DNA from: Zeus faber
Taxonomy: Eukaryota; Chordata; Actinopteri; Zeiformes; Zeidae
Direction of reading: 5' to 3'
NCBI GenBank assembly: GCA_960531495.1
Contig: OY482852.1
Location: 27,452,121-27,516,120 of the forward strand
DNA: 64,000 nucleotides
Below are positions 1 to 64,000 of the stretch, one piece after another. The translations under genes and the position numbers were made by a program. The notes below the pieces were generated by a model. The model was given only the letters and a program-made list of their open reading frames with translations. It was not told where the DNA came from and did no database searches. Each line of letters opens with the position of its first letter. Within the stretch, counting starts at the first letter, position 1.

Positions 1-187
1 TACTCATGAATGTGTGGTGAACTGTGGAGTATTTTTATAATGAATTTATATTTGCGCCAGGGCCAAGTAAGACTGCTCACCAAAAAGGACAGGTTACAAA
101 AGCGAAAGGATCGATCAGACTGAACAGACAACTTTGGCACCTGAATTAAAATTAGGCCAATGATGTTAATATCTGGATTTATCGTTA

Positions 188-262
188 TGCACTAGGGCTG
201 GGTGATATATCAATATAATATCTATATCGCGATATAAGACAAGTTGTATCGTAACAGATAAA
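188..262. mobile_element. Probable DNA-transposon end (gggctgggtgatat type)
   Basis: The motif gggctgggtgatatatcaat, followed by alternating TATA/ATCG blocks including tatcgcgatataa, is a familiar dispersed fish repeat end. No matching inverted end or target duplication was found nearby, so the limits and family are uncertain. Confidence 0.4.
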
Positions 263-698
263 TGTTGTCTTTAAGGCTGCATTACAATAAAGTCATGCTT
301 TACGAAGGCTTGTTCTAACACCTCTACTTGCTTGGCCAAAATATCCTTATTGCTAATGTTTATTTCTCAAATATGTCTTGTATGTACTTTAAATACCCTA
401 TTATTGCACCAATGTCATCAAATTATGGACATGGAGGAATCTGTCAGAATATTGTGACAACTGACTTTGTCACTATTGCCCAGGACACCCCCTGTAATAG
501 CTTTTAAGTACTGGATGAAAATCCTGTTCTGACAGGATGTAATAAAATAGATGAAGACAATATATGTACAAATCCAGTATAGATTTTTGGATTCAAAAGG
601 ATATAACATAACCTAACTGTTGCACAAGTGGACTTGAAAATTATTACTGGAAAAAGTTATGTTGTGTAAAAACCTGTTTTGTTACTGTACTTTATACA

Positions 699-1388
699 GT
701 TATAGACTCTTCCTTTCAAAGTTCTTCGACCATTAGGCTTAGGAGAGTTTGGGAAAGTTACACCCTGAAGTGTACATATGTAGAAATGTTTTGTTTCTTG
801 AATTATGTTAAACAAATCAACCAGTGGCACTTCACAATGTGATTTAACTTTTATTTATACAAGCACATTTGCAATATCAATGAAAGTTAAAACATTTAAT
901 TTCTCTACAACAGATTTGGACGCAGTGTGGTGGACATATTGCACTGTTTACATTAGTGTCTGAGAGTGATGAAAAAGTGATTAGATGGATTAGAACTTCA
1001 AATGTAAATGAACGTCATTTAGCAAACAATACTCCATAAATATAACCTAACATTAGTTCGCATGGTATTTCTTAATAAATGAAGTTAACAAATGAATGAA
1101 TGAAGATTCTGTTGCATTAGGGGCCATTTTTAAATTAAGAAAATATGGTGATAATGTCCTTGCCAGTTTCTTTTGGGATTATGAAATTACTCAGATATCA
1201 TTATTGACGATGAGGTGAACTGTGCATGTTTCTGTTCAGACATACTGACTTCATGACTTGTGTTTTGATAATTGTTTGTATAATATATCAAATAAAAAAA
1301 TAACTCATCAGCGCTAAAAGCTACATGTTATGTTACATGTTATGGAGTCTTTCTTTCAAAGTGCTTAGAGGATTTGCCTTAGGAGATT
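699..1388. repeat. Pair of diverged direct repeats
   Basis: Segments 699-750 and 1340-1388 share the order agtct/agact, tctttcaaagt, cttagg and agga across about 50 nt, with scattered mismatches. The sequence between them is unrelated AT-rich DNA. This looks like two old copies of one repeat in the same orientation, about 640 bp apart. Confidence 0.4.
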
Positions 1389-2996
1389 TACAGGTTGTTT
1401 TAAAGGTTGTGGTTGTAGTTACCGTATAGTTGTGAGTTGACAATCGTTTAAAGGAAGGTTTTTTCATCTTATCAAAAATTCTCCAAGGCCTGGAATAGGG
1501 ACAATATAAAAAAAAAATCTATCATCAAAAATAGGCCTTTGATGTGTTAAAATGTAAATTCTTTATATTATCTAAATATTGATTAGGGTTAGAAATCAAA
1601 CTCTCCCATTCATTTCAGAGGGAGATGGTATTTTAACCATAGTAAAAAATGCCATTTCTTGATTTTCAAAAAGATAATATCAAATACAAGATTAAAAGCT
1701 AAAACAGCTTGCCATTGCAGGAAACAACAAAAAACAAAATAGATGTGATTGAAATGCATTGAGTAACTCTTGATTATTGCAATTAAAACAAATAGACACT
1801 ATTGGCAACGGGGACCTTTCGTGGGGCTGTTTTGCACAGACAAAAACAACAACAACAACAACGAACCGTCAGGTGTTTTGCTCCTTTTTATTGAAAGACT
1901 TGAAAGTTTTTTTTAAAAAGAAAACAAAAGGTGACAATTCAAACTACAGCAATATCCACTTGTTCTACAGACACTCTCGGAATCACAATTTGAAAGACGT
2001 AGGAGGCGTATGGCCCAAGCAAATAAAAAAATAGCATCATCAAAGTATTTCTGTTGCATCTTCTTTTTAACAGCTGTACAAAAAAAAGATCTCATAAATA
2101 TTACTTTTATTTCTCTCTGTCTTTATTCCCTTTCTCTTCCTAGACAGTCAATAGTTCACCTCCGAAAGAGGTTTAATCGTTTCCGCTTGATTTTGTTTGA
2201 ACTAAATTATTTTTGTTATTATTACTATTATTTGATCTGTTTCTCTCCAACATGTTGTCATTGATGAAGAGCCAGGTAGGCTGTGACGTAATAAGACACC
2301 AAAGGAACTCCGACTTGTTTCTGGGTCGTTATCACGACCAACCTTTTTTAACCATTAACCAATAAAAAATAATTAACAATGATGGCGTTGACTCAAGAAT
2401 AGTATGAATGTTTCCCATCTCATATTTTAGTTTTTAGATATCTGACGAGTGACTGAAGTGTGTGATTTGGGATTGTGTGTATTTATGTCTGAGAGGGGAT
2501 GACAGTGTCATTGATTAGAGTTGTTTCACAGGGATATAAACGTTCATGATATCGCCTCTATAAATTGTTTACAGTCTTTTGGAGAAAACATTACTCTTCT
2601 GGCGCAAACCTCCTTCCCTCTAATCTGACACAGCGTCCACCTGGCTCCTCCAATACTGAATAGTTAATAGCAGCTTGCACATAAAGGTCCATTCTTAAAA
2701 AAAACCACAATAAACACACTAACTTTCTTTTTGAATCTTTTTTTTCCCCCACTTAGTAGACGATGTCATCCAACAAATTGAAAAATCATACAAAAATAAA
2801 AATGAAACAAATCTAGCTCGTCGGAAAATGCCCTTTGCAATAACAGAATCGGAGACCCATGTGTTATGGCTTGTGCTCGGCAAGACATTGGCTTAAAAAC
2901 ATATCGCTGGGGCCCCTTTCTCAAGGGATGCATGTGCTGTGCCTTTACTGATGTCATCTGGCACGGCAAGATGAGTTTTATCCCAAGTTCTGTGTT

Positions 2997-4531
2997 TTAT
3001 TTCAGGACACCAAATTATCCCAGCGCTCATTAGGTCATCGTGTAGCTAAATGTACGAACTGAAATTTCAGGCGGTCTATTTTATATCTCTGATGCACTGG
3101 AAGGATCATGACTCCGCACAGAAATACGTTTAGTTATATACTCTTACCAACTTCCTCGCTTATCACAAGGCAGAGGGCTACTGTCCTTGGTGCTGGAAAG
3201 GGTTTTGCTCTTAAGTGGTGAAACAGCGACACCATGTGGACAGTCATGTCATAACACAGTAAAGTGTATGTACAATCTCTATGAACCATTAAAACAATGC
3301 CACACAGCAAGCATGACAAATCTCAGTTTCGGAGAAAATAAAGCTAAAATACACACAAAACAAACCCAAACCCAAACAATGAATTAGGTTCTCTTTTTCT
3401 TTATACCAAACACATTCTGCTTCTTCATCTTTGGTATAAAATATGCCACCTCAACCCTCAACCATGTCCCCAAAACTATTGCCACCCTCCCCAACAAACA
3501 CCCAAACGCACTTTTGCTCATTTTAAAATCCCGTTATATGCGCTTTTTCATGATGATGAAAAAAAACAAACAAAAAACAAACAAAAACACACCGATGCTG
3601 TGGAGTTTTTTTTTTTTATCAGCAAACTGAGCTGTTTTTAAACAATGCAGGAAGTTCACCTTTTAGACCAGTTCCCTTTTTTTTCTAGCCACACAAGTTG
3701 CACTGTACAACATTTTCTTTTTAATCTTCCCCCATACAAATACATCCTTATCTTTTTTTTTTTTTTGATCCTGTACAATTATATTTGACGTCTTCATCTC
3801 TGTGGCTCAAGGAACAATTTAAACACTCTGAGAACATCGTTCATTGATTATTTTATTATTTAATTTATAATTAAACTCAAGGAAAATTGTTTCAGCTCCG
3901 TTCTTTTTTTTTTCAAGGTTGGATTTCAACAGAAATTAAGGCAATAAGAAAAAACAGTTGTATCCTAGAAAACTACTTAAATCATAAAAATAATTAAAAC
4001 AATGCAGATTCATATCAAAGGAAGACGTTTTTTTTCCTAGACTTAACTTCCTTCCGCTTGTAATTTAAAAAAGTCTGAGAATCTACCTGCACATTCAAAT
4101 GTTTTGTTTTTTTCCCCCCTTCTCCTGTACAGCGAGTCGTTTCGACTTTCCATTTCCGCGTCCTCTTTTTTGTTTTGCGGACGGAGGAAGTCCAGTCTCC
4201 TTGTCAAAAGTTCAAATCAAATCATTTTTGATTTCCACTGTCCAGTTGAGTTCGGTGTCCCACTCTTTTTTTTTTTTAACCCCCACGTGTTTTTAGGGTT
4301 ACAAGACAAGGTGAGGGATATAATTTCTTTTTCTCATTTTCATGTTTGTATGTTTTGTTGTGTTTTGTAATTTTGTCGCCTGTGCAAAGTGGAAGCGTTC
4401 TTTCAATCCGTGCTGTCCGTCTCACCATGTCTGTTTGTTTTCGTATTTCTTTCATCCGTCCGTGTCCACCCGCGCCCCGGCCCAGTCCGTCTTTCAAGGC
4501 AACGCAGCGGTGTCCCCCACTCATCCTCCGG
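2997..4531 (-). other. rbms3: rbms3 3' UTR (start firm, end uncertain)
   Basis: The sequence after the stop is non-coding, with many runs of A on the transcript strand (plus-strand T runs near 3610, 3755, 3910 and 4265). Two AATAAA hexamers occur on the minus strand, at 3852-3857 and 2997-3002, and I used the farther one as a provisional end. An ATG lies 7 nt after the stop and opens an 82-codon frame (4524-4276), but nothing suggests it is a protein. The UTR could extend past 2997. Confidence 0.4.
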
Positions 4532-57194
<52,663 letters not shown>

Positions 57195-58200
57195 CTGTGG
57201 ACAAAGAGAGACGGAGGGTAGGCATGAGTGAGAAGATACAAAAGAGGCAGTTGTCAATCTCTTAGACTGTCAAATTCATTTTAAGATTCTCACGTGACCG
57301 GTTATTTCAACCTGCGAGGGAAACAGAACCTGTGTATTTTATTCAGGTGTGGTTTTTCAGCTTTGATTGAAAACGTCCGTCTCAACATCAAACCTTGCGG
57401 CTGCATGAATAGCTCTATGATTTCCCGGTTCAACACAAATATCAACTGCTTGCGATTAGAGGCAACAACCTGGGCGGACGCGTGGGAAGAACTCAATGCT
57501 CAAGTCCGCGCTAATGTAAGAAATTTCCAACTCCGTTGGTGTTTGACACATTTTTGTTGAGTGAAATGGGATGAAATTGGGCACCGACTGCCGTTAAAAC
57601 GTTCCCTTTGAAAGTGCGACTGCATTGGAAGTCGCGGCTGTTCACGCTGCTTACTCTCGAGACTCTGACTGAAGGTCCAACTGCAAACATTTTGCTGCTA
57701 TCCACCGCCACGCTCCCCTCAGTAGAACAACAAATCTTTCTCGTTTTCCTTCTTTTGTGGTGGGAAGAAAAGGCAGGACAGCGGCTTTCTCGCGCAAGCC
57801 CCGTGGAGCAACTACACACATCATCTGTAGACGCTGGCTTGGATTACATTTTTACCCTGGGAAAGAGGGGTTCCCCCCTTTCATGTGCCTCTCGGCTTTG
57901 ACAGATTTACTTCAATAATTTTTGCCTTGTTTGGCATCGCTCCGTTGAAATTATTCTCCACGCCAGACCAAAGACTGTTTGTGCGAGTGAATTTTTTGTG
58001 TCGGCCCGCGTTTGGAAGTGCCTTTGTGTAAGTGTGTAGAGGCCTCTTTGCGTGGCTGACTGACTGTTAAACTGCATGACAAATGAAAGACAGTGCACCA
58101 GGCAGAGTTTTTTGGAGGGTGCCGTCCATATTTTGATGGCCTTCGAGGAGTGAGAACGACCAAAAGGAGCAAGAGAGAGGAGAGGTAGGATGGTCTGGAT

Positions 58201-58625
58201 CAGAGCTGGACAATTCCAGGGTTAGCCGATTAAAATCCTGCGTGCCAATCCAAGGAGATTGACTGAAAATATTGGGGTGGACCTTCCCTTTTTTTTAACT
58301 TGGAAGGTCCACCGCTAGGCTTGACCAAGCTCCCCAATTTTCTTGGTTTACCAGGACTAGTTTAAGGATAAGGATTTGAGGATTCCATTTCCTCTCACAC
58401 GCCAATGGGGCATTGTAATATGGGGCTATCAGAGGCAGTAGTAAATGAATCACCCCAAACTTTTCCAAGTCATCAAGTTTGGTCTTTGAAGCCACTACAA
58501 AGTCTTCGTTTCAAAAGCAAGGGGAATATTAGCGCCTTCCCTTTAGGGCGACATCAAAGACTCTTGTTTCCCAGGCCTTCTCCTTCTTAGATGAGAAGGC
58601 ATAGGAAGGGGTTTGTCCACCTCTG
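58201..58625. mobile_element. MITE candidate with cagag[c/g]tggacaa ends
   Basis: cagagctggacaa at 58201-58213 and ttgtccacctctg at 58613-58625 are inverted with one mismatch. The flanking octamers (gtctggat and gtctctgt) agree at 5 of 8 bases only. An inner 12-bp inverted repeat (ggtggaccttcc, 58276-58287 with 58302-58313) lies near the left end. 425 bp, no coding capacity. Confidence 0.5.
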
Positions 58626-60221
58626 GTCTCTGTCAGTATATACTCAACAAATGACTACTGCACAAGCTCGTGACTTCATAAAAACCATTCAGCTACATAG
58701 ACCCCAGAGTGCCTGCTGACTCTATCAGTGTTATGTGATTTCTTTACAGCTCCATGAGAGGTTAATGCCATGTTGTTGGCTGCCTTTCTCCGCTATCCCG
58801 TAATGGCGCTCATGTATTCATTACAAGCACAGTGTCGTAAGCTCTATTGGCATTCCAAACCTTTTCTTCATTTCTGGGTGGGTGGATGCATGCAAGTTAC
58901 AGGTCCCAATTTGGCCTTTCCACAGAAACAAATGTTTGTGGACGCACAGCGGAAATTTCAGGAGCAGGGAAGACATTTTGAGGAGAAAAGTTTTTCTTGA
59001 TGGTAGAAATCCATGTGAAGAAGTCCAGTTGGAGCTACTGACAGAAGCTGATAAAACTAGAAATGAGTATACCTTTGTTTGTAAAATAAATTGGGGAACA
59101 AAACACTACAGCATCGGTCACAACCCTCGGCAACTGTAGTTAATGAGGGTTCATGACACATTCCATCCATGGTTTAGCTGGAGCTATTGGGAATGAAGCA
59201 ACTTTGGACGGTGCTATCATGTGCCGTAGTGACTTATGTGTGTAACTTGGTGGGAATCCAATACTTCCAAGGTGTTAGGTCTGGCTGTTCTAAAGAAAAC
59301 CAGAGATAAGACTTAGAAAGGTCACCACACTGATAATGTGTAAATATACTGTATATTGGCGCATCAATGTACAACGTTCAACTTGGTGATCTAATCAGCA
59401 TATCGAATAGATCAACTGATCTGGCGGCCAAATGTGGCAAAGCATGATGCGTTCAGTTTGGAAAAGTCAAGACCTCCTAAAAATAAGAGTGATTTTGATT
59501 TCCTGTGAGCTCTGCTTGTGTGCCTTGGCTACTGGACTTAACTACAGCCTGTTTTGTTTTTATACAACATCTCATTGTGCATGACTCCAAACCATTTTTA
59601 ACAAAACCAAATGAATGGCTTTGCTTCTGCACACATCTATCTATATAGTTAACAAGGAGAATGTAGGCAAATTTGTGCTGCCCATGCGTAGCGCTGCCGG
59701 GGGGACGGGGACGCGGACGCAATAGCCTCTCCTTCAGAGCTTAAATTGCCTCCCCCGAGTACATACAAAAATCTATGAAGCGGTTAGATTAACTTTGTGT
59801 CAGTTTCTCCGAGTTTCACTCCTCGTGTCGTCTCGGCAAAACCGACGGGGAAATCAAAAACAAGGTGGAAATGAGTGGAAGTCGAGGCAGGCGGCGAGCT
59901 CACGTGTACGAGCTCAGTATGTGGTTGGTTAATGGAATCCTAACCGCCCATGCATCTCCCAAACACATTCGGCCGACGAGGCATCACAGTTACTTACTAA
60001 AGGAGTGACTTGGCGTGACTTGCTAATGTGCCCTGGAGAACACCAGTGGGGGGAGTAAACTTCACTTTGACTTTCCTCAAAGTGACCTTCCCGTCCGCTT
60101 TACTTCCAGGTGATCTCACACTCTGCATGCCGCAACGTTCTCACCTCTCTCTCTCTCTCTTTCACTGTCCCTTCACGGGCCGCTCCCTCTCTGTGCATTT
60201 GTTTACCTGTGTCTCATTGTT

Positions 60222-60222
<1 letters not shown>

Positions 60223-60267
<45 letters not shown>
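60223..60267. repeat. (CT)n microsatellite
   Basis: About 22 CT units. Confidence 0.95.
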
Positions 60268-60269
<2 letters not shown>

Positions 60270-60330
60270 AGCACCTTTTTTTTCACACCAGGTAACATCT
60301 GTCGTGGAAGATGGAACGAACGTTGCGCGA

Positions 60331-60388
60331 ACTGTGCTTCTCCCTGACTGTGCTTCTTCCTGACTGTGCTTCTCCCTGACTGTGCCTC
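60331..60388. repeat. 16-bp tandem repeat, 3.6 copies
   Basis: The unit actgtgcttctccctg is repeated three times with one base change, then partly again. Confidence 0.95.
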
Positions 60389-62966
60389 GAGCCTGCCAGC
60401 CAGTCGGCCTGCGTTTTCAGCCCCATTACACCTCATTGCGGCATCATTACAGCGAGACCCCGTGCTCGGTGACACCGCCACTTCCTGCTTTTACCCCGCT
60501 ACGCAACAACACCTGTAGGAGAGCTGGAGGGTAAGCGGAGGGCAAAGCTGCGGGTCAGAGCTAGTGTTAACAAAATAAATGAAAAGCACTGGCTCTGTTG
60601 CACAAAAGCTGGAGAAAAAAGCGGTTTAGGTGAGAGGGTATTTAAATGACAGATTTCTGTGAATATAGGGGGTTTACATAGGGTTAAAAAAGGTTTCAAG
60701 TTTTAAATAATAATAAATAAAAGGTTTAAATAACAAAAGGGTGCCAAGCGCAGTCGTGAATTTCATTTCTATGTTTTGTCAGTTTTAGTAAATCCGTGAA
60801 AAGGTTAAACCAGTAAAATGTTCATTAAAATGTTCCATAACTCTACGTCGCTCAGAAATTGGAAATATTGCATTTAAAAAAGATGCTTGATGCATTAATG
60901 CTTGTCTTTTTTTTTTTTAACTACCTACAGAATTACTATTCATCCCCATGATATAGTAACATTTGACTATTTGACCACAAAATGAAGTTCAGCGGAGAAG
61001 GGCAAGGGTTTGCGCTCAAATAAACATGTGTTTTGACGGTGTCATTAATAAACGTGTCATGTCAGTAATTCAAGGTTGGAAATGCTGCTGTCCGCTTTGC
61101 ACCTTGAACATAGCAGTTTGCATTTAAATGGCTGTAGTTGCTCAGACACTACGAGGAAATTGCATTTATTTGACGGTGAGTGGGGTGCCAGCTTGGATAA
61201 TCACATCACATCATTATCACAATCACTTGTTGCCAAGTACCGCTTTAACTAGTCTAGTTAAATTTTTGGTTTTCAGAACTGGACGACTGGAATCAATGTG
61301 CCACAGCTAGGGAGCTAAAGAAAGAAAGAATAGCTCAAAAACGCAAACAAAATAGGAAGCCCAGACGAAATGAGGAAAGCCTCATGTCCCTTCATCTGAA
61401 GAGACAGAATCCGATAGAACGTGTTCCAGCCCTTCTGTCCTTCACTTCTCCACCCCGCTTGCCTTCTGTACTGCCTAGCTCTCCCATCCTCCTCCTCTTC
61501 TTCCACTCCACGCATTCCTCCTCCTGAGACTCCTGAGATTGAATCATCCATAATGATAACCTTGCTGTCCAACTGCTGTCTGAACGCTTAATTAATTTTT
61601 AATGAACACCATTTTCCTCTCCTCCTCCTCCTTTGCCTGATCACCGCCTGGAAGCTACACCCTTTTTCCTCTCACTTTTCACTTGTCTCATCATCCCGCT
61701 ACATTTGTGGCCCTACATTTTTCTTTGTGGTCTCATCCGACTGCACCCACAGTGCAGAAAAAATTTTATTTCTATCATTTGGACAAATTCCCAGACAAGA
61801 ACACATTTAATTGTTCTTACTTTTGTCCTTGAGAAAAGAACGTACAGTACGTGTGATGAACTCCAATTATTTATGTTTATCTTGACTTGTAAACGTTTAC
61901 ACCTTGTTATCAGCATTAGCAGTAATATCCACATTTTCAATGTCAATAATATTAATCTAAATTCTATCTAAGTTACTGTGACTTTGTATTTCAAAAAGGC
62001 GTGAAACTATTTCTTTGGGAGAGGTTAGGGTAAGGGTATGTGAAAATTTGATCCAGGCTCAAGCCGCCCAAGTTTGAGTGGCAGATGGAAGCAGAAGTTG
62101 CTACGGCGACACCCCATCAGCAACGTTTCCCGGCGTACTTCAAATTGCATATGCTAGGTCCCTCGTACAAGGCAATGAATACCAGTTTTTGTTCGCCATC
62201 AATCCCAGATATCTGGCACTTACATTGCGAAATCTCAACCCCTTTACGCCTTTCAACATCTGGAAGTACACATCGTGAGATTTTTGGACCACTGAACAAT
62301 TAGTACCCGAAGACCCAAAGCGTCAGCTGGAATCAAAACCAACACCATCTTGCAAAATGCCAATAAAGGTGGTGCTATATTTTGCGAAATGAGAAAATCT
62401 ACTGAAATCAAGATTTCTATTATCAGTAGCTTATTAGGTCTATCAATGTGTTTTCCTGAGATGATATGACATTTGGTACTAATACAATTTAATTTTCATT
62501 AAGCATACAGTAAAATAGATATTCTATGTAGAAGTCACCTCAGCTCACATCAACAGATAACGCCATGCATTTTTTTTTTCGACAACAAATCATACAAAAC
62601 CAAGATCTAAACCACAAAAAGGCATCTTTTTCTAGTTTCGGTTTCTGTTTTTTTTTTTTTTTTAAGCTAGGGGGAAAATCCGAACACTTGTTGTATACAC
62701 GCCTTTTCGAAACCGGGACCCCTGATCTCCCCTTATGTCTAAAGGCTCTAAAATGGCTTGATCAATGGTTAATGAACATGCCATCAATATTTCATGGACG
62801 CTAAAGCCTGCTAGTCTCAGGGGTCTCGTTAGCTGCTGGAGACCAGGCCTGGTTCTTCAGCTCCGCAGCTCCATCGGCGAGCTTTGCGCTGGATGCCGAG
62901 GGATGACTCATCGTTTTGCACATTGATCAGGTTTAATCCATACCAACATCTGAATGAATTCATTTT

Positions 62967-62970
<4 letters not shown>

Positions 62971-63022
<52 letters not shown>
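62971..63022. repeat. (GT)n microsatellite
   Basis: About 26 GT units. Confidence 0.95.
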
Positions 63023-63024
<2 letters not shown>

Positions 63025-64000
63025 AATTTTTTTTTGCCTGTTTTATTTATCAAATAACTGAGGAGTCAAAAGTGCTGACTTGTTGAGATTCAGTAATGAG
63101 GAAGATCTGTGGCGTTTATTGATACACACAAAATCGAGCAAAACACAACCTTGGCTTTGAAGGCTCTTAAACGCCTTTGTAGGTGAACTTAAGGTGTGGC
63201 ACTTTAAATTTGTACATAAAACATCCCCGTATTTTTTTTACTGCTGTAAAATGTCTTATTTCCAACGAAATGAGTCATTCTACTATTACATGAGAACAAA
63301 AATCTAACTGAGGACTACGCGCTTCAGTTCCGCACATAGGTTTTAAACCTATATCAGACAGCATACTGTACCTAACTATGGTTTGCATCAAATTAAAGCA
63401 CATAAAGAAGATCAAAATTGGCAACAATTTGTAAGTGGCAGCATAAGTATGCAAACAAATAGTATTGAGTTGGTAGAAAGAGTGCATTAAGTAACCTAAG
63501 AGCTGAGAGCTGGCAGTTGTCCATCAAAGGACAGACATTTCCCATCAGTCTGTGTCCTCACACTCTGGGATGGCACTTTCCAATGGGGTATAAAAGGAAA
63601 ACTCTTTTGCTTACAGACACTTTGAACAAAATTCAAAAATCATTTATCCGTCACTTGTCTCTCACCAGTTCCTTGAGCGGTGAGCAGGCACCTGAGGCTT
63701 TCATAGCCCTAGGAAAGCTTGAGCTTGACCATTTCAAAGTCAGGAGGGGATAGCAAAACAAATTGAAAGACAATGTAACAGGGCTCCTTTCCTGAGTGTG
63801 TGTGGGGATGGCATTTTAACCTGCTGCTCGTTCGACCAACCAACACGCAACAGGTATGCAGCCACCCTGACCCGATCACCTCGATCCAGGTCAGGTGTGG
63901 CTGCTCAACCAGACCATCCACACACCACAGTACTTATATTCATATGAGGTGAAATACTGCTCCTTTATACTTCCAATCCCTAATCCATGTCAAATGTTAC

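Larger units (their letters stand above)
1..2996. other. AT-rich non-coding region downstream of rbms3
   Basis: No supported gene is present. The open frames here are short, lack recognisable domains and are consistent with chance. The region contains a probable transposon end at 188-262, a pair of diverged direct repeats at 699-750 and 1340-1388, and a few runs of A. It may include the distal 3' UTR of rbms3. Confidence 0.6.
57195..64000 (-). other. rbms3 intron upstream of RRM2 (at least 6.8 kb)
   Basis: The sequence upstream of the first visible exon must be intron, since that exon begins with a clean acceptor in phase 0. No RRM1 exon could be found on the minus strand up to 64000. It contains a MITE candidate (58201-58625), (CT)n, a 16-bp tandem repeat and (GT)n. 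The rest (57200-58190, 58630-60220, 60390-62960, 63030-64000) has no supported gene. Confidence 0.75.

Noticed and set aside
4276-4524. 82-codon protein starting just after the rbms3 stop
   Set aside because: It lies wholly in the 3' UTR with basic low-complexity composition and no known domain.
61315-61572. 85-codon minus-strand acidic protein
   Set aside because: Reads through cctcctcctcttcttcc-type low-complexity DNA; no splice or domain support.
57195-64000. RRM1 exon of rbms3
   Set aside because: I looked on the minus strand for RNP2/RNP1-like blocks and for a phase-0 donor ending a Q/M/A/K segment, and found none. It should lie beyond the window.

Overview
The window looks like teleost fish nuclear DNA. 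The only convincing protein-coding gene is split by large GT-AG introns, dinucleotide microsatellites are long and frequent, and the mobile elements are typical of fish: Tc1-like and hAT-like DNA transposons, L2-type LINE remnants and a Ty3/gypsy element. I cannot name the species.

The gene is rbms3, RNA-binding motif single-stranded-interacting protein 3, on the minus strand. Ten exons can be placed to the base between 57194 and 4535. All have consensus splice sites and an unbroken phase, and together they give 287 codons plus a stop. They encode the second RNA-recognition motif (RRM2), the linker after it and the whole C-terminal tail. The 5' part (start codon, N-terminus and RRM1) must lie beyond position 64000, because no RRM1 exon is visible between 57195 and 64000. 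The stop codon is split over the last junction (AA|A TAA). The 3' UTR begins at 4531 and runs towards lower coordinates; its end is not resolved.

Layout from low to high coordinates: 1-3000, AT-rich sequence downstream of the gene; 3000-4535, probable 3' UTR; 4752-6413, three closely spaced C-terminal exons; 6414-20193, a large intron with an L2-type 3' end, an unusual palindromic LTR element, two abutting Tc1 remnants, a roughly 23-bp minisatellite and an hAT-like MITE; 20194-22765, two exons; 22766-35099, an intron with a degenerate Gmr1-like Ty3/gypsy element in which integrase precedes reverse transcriptase; 35100-41515, two exons around a GC-rich, strand-asymmetric block; 41516-55157, an intron with an L2-type LINE (minus) interrupted by an hAT-like element, plus a cluster of three very long CA tracts; 55158-57194, the two RRM2 exons; 57195-64000, upstream intron.

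The features most worth a second look are: the tail-to-tail LTR pair with a perfect 5-bp target duplication (12733-13271); the Gmr1-like element with a SCAN-like gag segment; a 298-codon frame running through two different Tc1 remnants; several perfect short hairpins that look like template-switch mutations, two of them at mobile-element edges; and a 51-nt in-phase exon behind an exceptionally long polypyrimidine tract. I found no sign of a wholly new enzymatic or defence system. All clade names and gene identities rest on motifs read by eye, with no database search.
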